A DNA stretch of 6,451 bases from Azoarcus sp. Lineage in GTDB: Bacteria; Pseudomonadota; Gammaproteobacteria; Burkholderiales; Rhodocyclaceae. The stretch spans positions 1-6,451 of the forward strand of contig JAITWP010000265.1 of the NCBI GenBank assembly GCA_031285365.1. Direction: 5' to 3'. Shown here one piece after another: positions 1 to 4,187 of this stretch (its first letter is position 1; each line of letters begins with the position of its first letter). The translations under genes and the position numbers were made by a program. The notes under the pieces were generated by a model. It searched no databases, was not told where the DNA came from, and was given only the letters and a program-made list of their open reading frames with translations.

Positions 1-600
1 GAGGTGGCCGTCTCCGGTGTGCGGGTCACGCGCAAGGGTTCGGAGCGGATCGTTCGTTATGCATTTGAATTGGCCAGGAGCACCGGGCGTAAGAGGGTGA
101 CGGCGGTGCATAAGGCCAACATCATCAAGTCGACATCCGGACTGTTTCTGAAAGCCGCGCGTGAGGTGGCGAAAGATTACCGGGATATCCAGTTCCAGGA
201 GATGATCGTCGATAATGCCTGCATGCAGCTGGTGATGCGCCCGGAACAGTTCGACATACTCGTCACCACCAATTTGTTCGGCGACATCATTTCCGACCTG
301 TGTGCAGGCTTGGTGGGCGGGTTGGGTCTGGTGCCGGGCGCCAATATAGGCACAGAGGCAGCGATCTTCGAAGCAGTGCATGGATCGGCCCCGGATATCG
401 CCGGGAAAGGCATCGCCAATCCATGCGCTTTGCTGATGGGAGCGATGCAGATGTTGGAGCATCTAGGGCAGTTGGACAATGCCAGGCGTCTACGTGATGC
501 CATTGTCGCGACATTGGAGGCCAAGGACTCGTTGACTCCGGATTTGGGAGGAAACGGCAATACGCATTCGTTTGCCGAGGCGATTGCCAGTCGCGTCTGA
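1..600 (+). CDS. NAD-dependent isocitrate dehydrogenase, C-terminal part (5' end outside window)
   Basis: This is the last 199 codons of an isocitrate/isopropylmalate dehydrogenase family enzyme, normally about 335 residues. It oxidatively decarboxylates isocitrate to 2-oxoglutarate in the cytoplasmic TCA cycle. The frame is open from base 1, so the gene is cut by the window edge, and the GTG at base 4 is not its start. Counting from the first codon, VHKANI carries the general-base lysine (K38). D71, D95 and D99 are the metal/isocitrate aspartates, and the family signature NLFGDIISDLCAGLVGGLGL spans residues 91-110. In EAVHGSAPDIAG the D-I pair (132-133) replaces the K-Y of NADP enzymes such as E. 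coli Icd, which indicates NAD. Overall it resembles eukaryotic IDH3 alpha subunits more than E. coli Icd. Homoisocitrate or isopropylmalate activity is less likely given the IDH3-like context around STSGLF. It is convergent with the yccA-like gene across a shared terminator. Confidence 0.93.
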   Translation, partial: EVAVSGVRVTRKGSERIVRYAFELARSTGRKRVTAVHKANIIKSTSGLFLKAAREVAKDYRDIQFQEMIVDNACMQLVMRPEQFDILVTTNLFGDIISDLCAGLVGGLGLVPGANIGTEAAIFEAVHGSAPDIAGKGIANPCALLMGAMQMLEHLGQLDNARRLRDAIVATLEAKDSLTPDLGGNGNTHSFAEAIASRV

Positions 601-627
601 GGAATGGCGATGTCATGTGCGGAAACG

Positions 628-655
628 AAACGGGACGCCTGTGCGTCCCGTTTTT
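628..655. terminator. Intrinsic terminator between convergent genes
   Basis: An 11-bp perfect stem (AAACGGGACGC at 628-638 with GCGTCCCGTTT at 643-653) closes on a CTGT loop and is followed by T residues to 655. It starts 28 bases after the isocitrate dehydrogenase stop. On the plus strand the run is TTTTT, giving a strong terminator for that gene. On the minus strand the stem is followed by the weaker tract TTTCGTTTCC, so it can also serve the yccA-like gene ending at 673. Its likely role is bidirectional termination. Confidence 0.9.
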
Positions 656-672
656 ATGAAGCGCAGGTCGAA

Positions 673-1431
673 TCAATTGCGCGCTTTCGACAACAGACGC
701 AGAAATTCGATGTATAGCCAGATCAGGGTCACCATCAGGCCGAACGCGCCATACCATTCCATGTACTTGGGAGCGCCTGCCTCGGCTCCTGTTTCGATGA
801 AGTCGAAATCCAGTACCAGATTCAGTGCCGCTACTACGACAATGAAAAGACTGATAGCGATGCCGATCGCGCCGGATTCGTGAAGGTAAGGCATTCTGAT
901 GCCGAAAAAGCTCATCACGAAGCTGGCCAGGTAGACTAAAAAGATTCCGCCAGTGGCGGCAACGACGCCCAACCGGAAGTTTTGCGTAACTTTGATCAGG
1001 CCGCTGCGGTAGGCGGCCAGTAGTGCGAACATCGTTCCGAACGTCAGTACGATTGCTTGAAGGACGATACCTTTGAATTGAGCTTCGAAAAGTGCAGAAA
1101 TGCCACCTAGAAAAAGCCCTTGGAGCAATGCATAGACAGGCGCGGTTATTGGAGCCCATTCTTTCTTGAAGATCGTGGCAAAGGCAAAGATCAAGCCTCC
1201 GATCATGCCGCCGAATACGTACAGCTTGATGACAGGATTGATGACGCCAGGGGTAGTGAAAGCCTGACTCCAGGAAAAAGCGGCTGTCGCCATACATAGC
1301 AACAAGAGGATTCCTGTCTTGTTGACCGTGCCATTGATAGTCATCGCGCCGCCGTCACGAGTGATGACGTTGCCGCTTCCCAAATCGAGAAACGTGGATT
1401 CTTTCAGGGCGGGGTTACCGCTGCGGATCAT
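673..1431 (-). CDS. Bax inhibitor-1/YccA family membrane protein
   Basis: A 252-residue inner-membrane protein of the BI-1/YccA/YetJ (TMBIM) family. E. coli YccA modulates FtsH proteolysis, and Bacillus YetJ is a pH-sensitive calcium leak channel; which role applies here is unknown. A soluble N-terminal stretch (1-37, with AMTINGTVNKTG just before the first helix) precedes about seven hydrophobic segments near residues 38-56, 66-88, 94-114, 119-140, 153-175, 186-208 and 226-246. The family hallmark is at the C-terminus: acidic DFDFIETGAEAG (208-219), then YGAFGLMVTLIWLYIEFLRLL, with aspartates where BI-1 proteins carry their pH-sensing pair. The start at 1431 is chosen because a perfect AAGGAG (1444-1439) sits seven bases upstream; the internal Met30 lacks such a site. 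The length is normal for the family. The gene stands alone and is convergent with isocitrate dehydrogenase. Confidence 0.93.
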   Translation of the reverse strand: MIRSGNPALKESTFLDLGSGNVITRDGGAMTINGTVNKTGILLLLCMATAAFSWSQAFTTPGVINPVIKLYVFGGMIGGLIFAFATIFKKEWAPITAPVYALLQGLFLGGISALFEAQFKGIVLQAIVLTFGTMFALLAAYRSGLIKVTQNFRLGVVAATGGIFLVYLASFVMSFFGIRMPYLHESGAIGIAISLFIVVVAALNLVLDFDFIETGAEAGAPKYMEWYGAFGLMVTLIWLYIEFLRLLSKARN

Positions 1432-1438
1432 GGTTCAG

Positions 1439-1444
1439 CTCCTT
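1439..1444 (-). promoter_or_regulatory. Ribosome binding site of the yccA-like gene
   Basis: AAGGAG on the minus strand, seven bases before the ATG at 1431. It fixes the start codon in preference to the internal methionine at codon 30. No convincing -35/-10 pair was found in the 80 bases further upstream. Confidence 0.8.
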
Positions 1445-1518
1445 GGTTCAAATCGGAAAACTCGGAGAAATATGCGGTGAAAGGTGGAACCCGCCATCAT
1501 CACCCAACATATTGAAGT

Positions 1519-1545
1519 AAAAAGCAGTTATGTGACATACTGCTT
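1519..1545 (-). terminator. Probable intrinsic terminator overlapping the stop codon of the 110-residue gene
   Basis: Read on the minus strand, AAGCAGT (1545-1539) pairs with ACTGCTT (1528-1522). The interior (TGTCACATA) allows extra pairing with one bulged base. The hairpin runs straight into five T residues (1523-1519). The TAA stop of the 1528-1860 gene lies inside the stem-loop. The stem is only moderately GC-rich, so strength is uncertain, but its placement supports that gene being expressed. Confidence 0.6.
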
Positions 1546-1860
1546 AAGTATCCGCCCAATTATGGACTCATTGGTTTCAGTAGACAACGGCGGCAGTTGA
1601 AGTTTGGTGTTCTTACATTTTAAGAACCGTGTGTCAGAAGCATACCGGTACGTATAACAACTAAAGATAACGTACTCGCGTCGTAAAGATGGTCTTTGTC
1701 GTCGGGCTTTATCAGCGGCCTCAATAACGATGACATCTACTGGTGCAGTAGGGGCATCTCGGCTGCCGGCCACGCTTTGCGCAGATGAAGACGAGGCGGA
1801 TGGATACTGCACTGAAAGCGTGCCTGGAGGTTCCGCCGCAATGGCTGCGTCTCCCGGCAT
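1528..1860 (-). CDS. Hypothetical protein, 110 residues, Ser/Ala/Pro-rich N-terminus
   Basis: I do not recognise this protein. Two things argue that it is real. The minus strand has AAAGGA (1872-1867) six bases before the ATG at 1860, and a hairpin with a T run lies over its stop codon. Residues 1-42 are low-complexity and rich in Ala, Pro and Ser, including SASSSSAQS at 21-29. A short hydrophobic strand follows (VDVIVIEAAD, 41-50), then a basic patch (KARRQRPSLRRE, 51-62), a segment rich in aromatic residues and cysteine (YVIFSCYTYRY, 63-73) and a polar C-terminus. No signal peptide or membrane helix is seen. The 3' half is clearly AT-richer than the 5' half. The disordered start could suit a secreted effector, but no plant-inducible-promoter box was found upstream, so that is speculation. 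It could also be a decayed remnant or a chance reading frame. Confidence 0.45.
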   Translation of the reverse strand: MPGDAAIAAEPPGTLSVQYPSASSSSAQSVAGSRDAPTAPVDVIVIEAADKARRQRPSLRREYVIFSCYTYRYASDTRFLKCKNTKLQLPPLSTETNESIIGRILKQYVT

Positions 1861-2001
1861 CGATTTTCCTTTGAGTTCGCGAATCTAAACGTTGCCATAA
1901 ATCGTTCCAACGTCATTCGTGCGTGTTATGGGAGTCGAACGTTTTTTGATTGTGTTGCGATTGGCGAAGGTAGCTCAGATCACGTATGGAAGAATGGCAG
2001 G

Positions 2002-2030
2002 CTCAGTGTCCGGTTATCACCTTCACTGAG
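2002..2030. repeat. Inverted repeat with nested stem
   Basis: CTCAGTG (2002-2008) is the exact reverse complement of CACTGAG (2024-2030). Between them GGT (2012-2014) can pair with ACC (2019-2021) around a TATC loop, giving a hairpin with a small internal bulge. No T run follows on either strand, so it is not an intrinsic terminator. Its role is unknown: it could be an operator, part of a structured leader RNA, or chance. Confidence 0.35.
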
Positions 2031-2330
2031 AACATTTCAAAGATGTGTGCTCCTATCCACTCTGCGCCCAAGTTAACCAGCAGCCACGAATCTTACGGCT
2101 GTAATCTGTGCGCATCCAGACCGCCGTGAGCCTTCGACTGGAACTTCCTCGCGAGAAAGATACGCACCCAAATGTCGTAGGGAGAAATTAATCAGCTCTT
2201 CATAACGTTGTCATCAGAGTTGGCAGAAAGTTGTCTGGCTCTGTTCGAAAGCTTCACCTCACGAATACACCTACCGATAAACACTTGCCTGCGCTGGACT
2301 ATGTTCGGGCGGGCTCTCATTTGAACGACT

Positions 2331-2340
2331 GAGCCGGCTC
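2331..2340. repeat. 10-bp perfect palindrome upstream of the rcnB-like gene
   Basis: GAGCCGGCTC is fully self-complementary and ends 17 bases before the AAGGAG of the next gene. GGCTC at 2312-2316 can also pair with GAGCC at 2331-2335, so the leader could form a small hairpin. It may be a regulator site or a leader structure; there is no direct support for either. Confidence 0.35.
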
Positions 2341-2357
2341 ACTTTCCTCCCTTCACT

Positions 2358-2363
2358 AAGGAG
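2358..2363 (+). promoter_or_regulatory. Ribosome binding site of the rcnB-like gene
   Basis: AAGGAG lies six bases before the ATG at 2370 and supports this start, which also places a well-formed signal peptide at the N-terminus. Confidence 0.85.
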
Positions 2364-2369
2364 CTTGCA

Positions 2370-2900
2370 ATGGTTGAGGCTAACACTCGTTTTACTCGTT
2401 TTGCGCAATTGGCTCTGGCATCGGCATTGGCTCTAGTACCGTTGGTTACTATGGCTCAGGGACGGCATTCGGGCAGTATGGGGCCGATGGAGCGAGAATT
2501 TCGTCCGGAAATGCGGCCAGAGATACATCGAGAAATGGTGCGGCCGATGGCAGTGCAGCCTGCTCCTCGCAGTTATCAACGATTCGAACGTCCGAATGAG
2601 TTGGAGGTAAGGCCTCGTACATTCGATCGTGACCAGTATCATCACGATTTTCGTGCGTGGCGAACCTTTTCCGTAGGGCCCTACCATCCCAGGGAGCAAT
2701 GGCAGAATCGACATTGGCACAGTGGCGAAACATTACCTGTCGTATTTTGGACCGACGATTATTATCTGACGGATTATTGGCTGTTTGGCCTTGAAGTCCC
2801 ACCCGTTGGATACGAATGGGTTCGTTACGGTAGTGATGCGTTGTTGGTCAATCTTACCGATGGCGAAATCCTTCAATCGGTCTACGATGTTTTTAACTAA
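2370..2900 (+). CDS. RcnB-like periplasmic protein
   Basis: A 176-residue exported protein of the RcnB family. E. coli RcnB is a small periplasmic protein involved in nickel and cobalt homeostasis; other members are uncharacterised. Residues 1-29 form a signal peptide: a basic N-region, a hydrophobic core (LALASALALVPLV) and probable cleavage after TMA at 29. The mature N-terminal half is polar and charged, with a loose run of Arg-Pro-Glu and Met (REFRPEMRPEIHREMVRP, 42-59) and scattered His (53, 91-92, 106, 115, 117) that could bind metal. The conserved RcnB part is at the C-terminus: LPVVFWTDDYYLTDYWLFGL (122-141), then PPVGYEWVRYGSDALLVNLTDGEI (144-167), matching the family pattern PPxGYxWVRxGxDALLV. 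It appears monocistronic; no RcnA-type efflux pump or RcnR regulator is in the window. No clear terminator follows. Family assignment is good; a role in nickel or cobalt is not shown. Confidence 0.8.
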   Translation: MVEANTRFTRFAQLALASALALVPLVTMAQGRHSGSMGPMEREFRPEMRPEIHREMVRPMAVQPAPRSYQRFERPNELEVRPRTFDRDQYHHDFRAWRTFSVGPYHPREQWQNRHWHSGETLPVVFWTDDYYLTDYWLFGLEVPPVGYEWVRYGSDALLVNLTDGEILQSVYDVFN

Positions 2901-2942
2901 GAAGGTTTTTGCTGCTTTTGTTGTTGCATGGTTCATTATGGT

Positions 2943-2971
2943 CATCGACTCGATGCTTGAATGAGTCATTC
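2943..2971. repeat. Two adjacent 13-bp palindromes
   Basis: CATCGACTCGATG (2943-2955) and GAATGAGTCATTC (2959-2971) are each perfect six-base half-sites around a single central base. They are separated by three bases, with dyad centres 16 bases apart. The sequences differ, so they are not copies of one site. One-base spacers make them poor hairpins and more like protein-binding dyads. They lie 43 bases after the rcnB-like stop, with no T run following. Function is unknown. Confidence 0.5.
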
Positions 2972-3227
2972 GGCGCTGGTAGCAGTTCGAAAACCAATCA
3001 TGCTGCAAACGGGGTAGGGCAGTGTCTTGCCTGGCAGTAGGAAGTTATGTAATGGCCCGCTGAAAACTTGCTCACGTGATAATTGAGGGAATAACGATGA
3101 GCATGAAGAACGAAAACTCCGGGGGCGGGTTTAGATGGAAATCAACATGTTTAAGGTTACGCATGTGACACTGCTCCTGCCGCGATAAATGGATTGGATA
3201 AATAACGCATCCAAAAGCCTGCCCCGT

Positions 3228-3248
3228 TTTTGGCCGCTATCGCCAAAA
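3228..3248 (-). terminator. Weak terminator-like hairpin after apbE
   Basis: On the minus strand TTTTGGC (3248-3242) pairs with GCCAAAA (3234-3228) around a seven-base loop, beginning 19 bases after the apbE stop codon. No T run follows the stem, so it does not look like a classical intrinsic terminator. It could be a 3'-end stabilising hairpin of the operon transcript, or chance. Confidence 0.25.
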
Positions 3249-3266
3249 CAACCAGGGACGACATGT

Positions 3267-4187
3267 TCAATCTCTCAATGTTGTTATTTCCTTGAACTGC
3301 GCGCCATCACGAATCAGGAAGACCGCTTCGATCTTCTTGTTGCGTGCTATGACAGGGCCTTCTGTCTCGCCCAGAACCATCAGTGCGGTTGCCCAGGCAT
3401 CGGCTCTGGCGCAATCGTCGGCCAAGACCGTGACGCTTGCGAGCCGGTTGCGGGCGGGAGCGCCAGATCGAGGGTCGATGGTATGAGACAGCCAGTCTGT
3501 GCCAAGTTGAACCCGATGCCGGTAGTCGCCGCTGGTCGCCAAGGCGCGGTTGGTGACTTCGATCACCCCGCGCGCTGTGCGACGAGAGGGATCAGGTTGT
3601 TCCAGTGCCACCGCCCAAGGTCGACCATCAGGGCGCAGACCATTGGCAACGATCTCTCCGTCCAAGCCGACGACAAAACCGGAGACGCTTCGTTGAAGCA
3701 GCACTTTGGCCATCTGATCGACAGCAAAACCCTTGGCAACGCCTGACAGATCAAGGTTCCGGTCGTTCAGGCGCCTGGCGCGGCCAGCACCACGGTCGCA
3801 TTCGACCGTAGCCCGCAACTGCTGCCCCAACGCAGTGCGGATTGCGCTTTCATCTATCTGCCCTTGCGCCCGGCCAAAGCCCCATGCACGGACAGCTTCT
3901 CCCACGCCGATATCGAAGGCTCCGTTTGATGCTGCGGTGACTTCGGCGGCGATTTCCAGTACTGCGATCAATTCGGCTTCGACATCGACCCAGCGTCCCG
4001 GTGCGGTGGCGTTCAGACGCATCAGATCGCTATCGGAGCGCCAAGTGCTCATCTGGCGATCCACGGCATCGACCGCCTCCTGTAAGGCGATGGTCAAATC
4101 CGGTGAATCGTGGTGTGACGCCAGGCGCGCCGACCAGCGCGTGCCCATCGTCGACCCATTCAGTGTGACCAGGGGTTCAGTAGACAT
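3267..4187 (-). CDS. apbE: FAD:protein FMN transferase (ApbE family)
   Basis: This 306-residue enzyme would transfer FMN from FAD to a Thr or Ser of a target flavoprotein, in a Mg-dependent reaction. Visible family motifs are MGT (14-16), MSTWRSDSDLMRLN (46-59), DLSGVAKGFAVD (146-157, the flavin-binding core), ATSGDYR (217-223), HTIDPRSGAP (235-244) and ADAWATAL (262-269), whose D263 and T267 correspond to the metal ligands. Variations are GLDGEI at 174-179 where many members have GGDI, and Trp in the ADA(L/W)ATAL motif. There is no signal peptide or lipobox, so it probably acts in the cytoplasm, unlike many ApbE lipoproteins. The ATG overlaps the end of the upstream reductase gene by 11 bases, with AGGAAGG (4204-4198) ten bases before it, implying translational coupling. 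The target protein is not identified; none of the neighbours shows a clear [ST]GA[ST] flavinylation motif. Confidence 0.92.
   Translation of the reverse strand: MSTEPLVTLNGSTMGTRWSARLASHHDSPDLTIALQEAVDAVDRQMSTWRSDSDLMRLNATAPGRWVDVEAELIAVLEIAAEVTAASNGAFDIGVGEAVRAWGFGRAQGQIDESAIRTALGQQLRATVECDRGAGRARRLNDRNLDLSGVAKGFAVDQMAKVLLQRSVSGFVVGLDGEIVANGLRPDGRPWAVALEQPDPSRRTARGVIEVTNRALATSGDYRHRVQLGTDWLSHTIDPRSGAPARNRLASVTVLADDCARADAWATALMVLGETEGPVIARNKKIEAVFLIRDGAQFKEITTLRD

Larger units (their letters stand above)
1861..2369. other. 509-base intergenic stretch between divergent genes
   Basis: No convincing gene is seen. The stretch separates the minus-strand hypothetical gene from the plus-strand rcnB-like gene, so it should hold both promoters, but I find no clear -35/-10 pair. 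It contains a dyad at 2002-2030, a 10-bp palindrome at 2331-2340 and the ribosome binding site of the rcnB-like gene. A 47-codon plus-strand reading frame (1986-2129) with a CNLC cysteine pair lacks a well-placed ribosome binding site. Two tRNA-like scraps (GGTAGCTCAG near 1969 and GGAGTCGAAC at 1931) do not fold into a tRNA. Confidence 0.6.
2901..3266. other. 366-base stretch without a convincing gene
   Basis: This lies between the 3' ends of the plus-strand rcnB-like gene and the minus-strand apbE. It contains two adjacent 13-bp palindromes (2943-2971) and an inverted repeat near the apbE stop (3228-3248). It also holds a 23-codon plus-strand reading frame at 3097-3168, beginning MSMKNENSGGG, with GAGGGA six bases upstream. 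That frame is too short to call a gene with confidence. No further member of the iron operon follows apbE here. Confidence 0.6.

Noticed and set aside
287..1297. Long minus-strand open frame of 336 codons across the 3' end of isocitrate dehydrogenase and the yccA-like gene
   Set aside because: It overlaps two well-recognised genes and crosses their terminator. Its translation is rich in Arg, Ser and His with no family resemblance, typical of an out-of-frame shadow.
1931..1980. tRNA-like pieces: GGAGTCGAAC (reverse of a T-arm) and GGTAGCTCAG (D-arm-like)
   Set aside because: They are on opposite strands, the flanking bases do not pair into acceptor or T stems, and no CCA-terminated cloverleaf can be drawn. 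They are not enough to claim an attachment site.
1986..2129. 47-codon plus-strand reading frame with a CNLC cysteine pair
   Set aside because: The nearest purine-rich stretch (AAGG at 1967-1970) is 15 bases from the ATG, too far to act as a normal ribosome binding site, and the peptide resembles nothing known.
2733..3008. Minus-strand open frame of 91 codons over the 3' end of the rcnB-like gene
   Set aside because: Most of it is antisense to the conserved RcnB region and it has no recognisable features.
3189..3746. Plus-strand open frame of 185 codons opposite apbE
   Set aside because: It lies antisense to a clearly conserved ApbE gene, has no ribosome binding site I can see, and has no recognisable motif.
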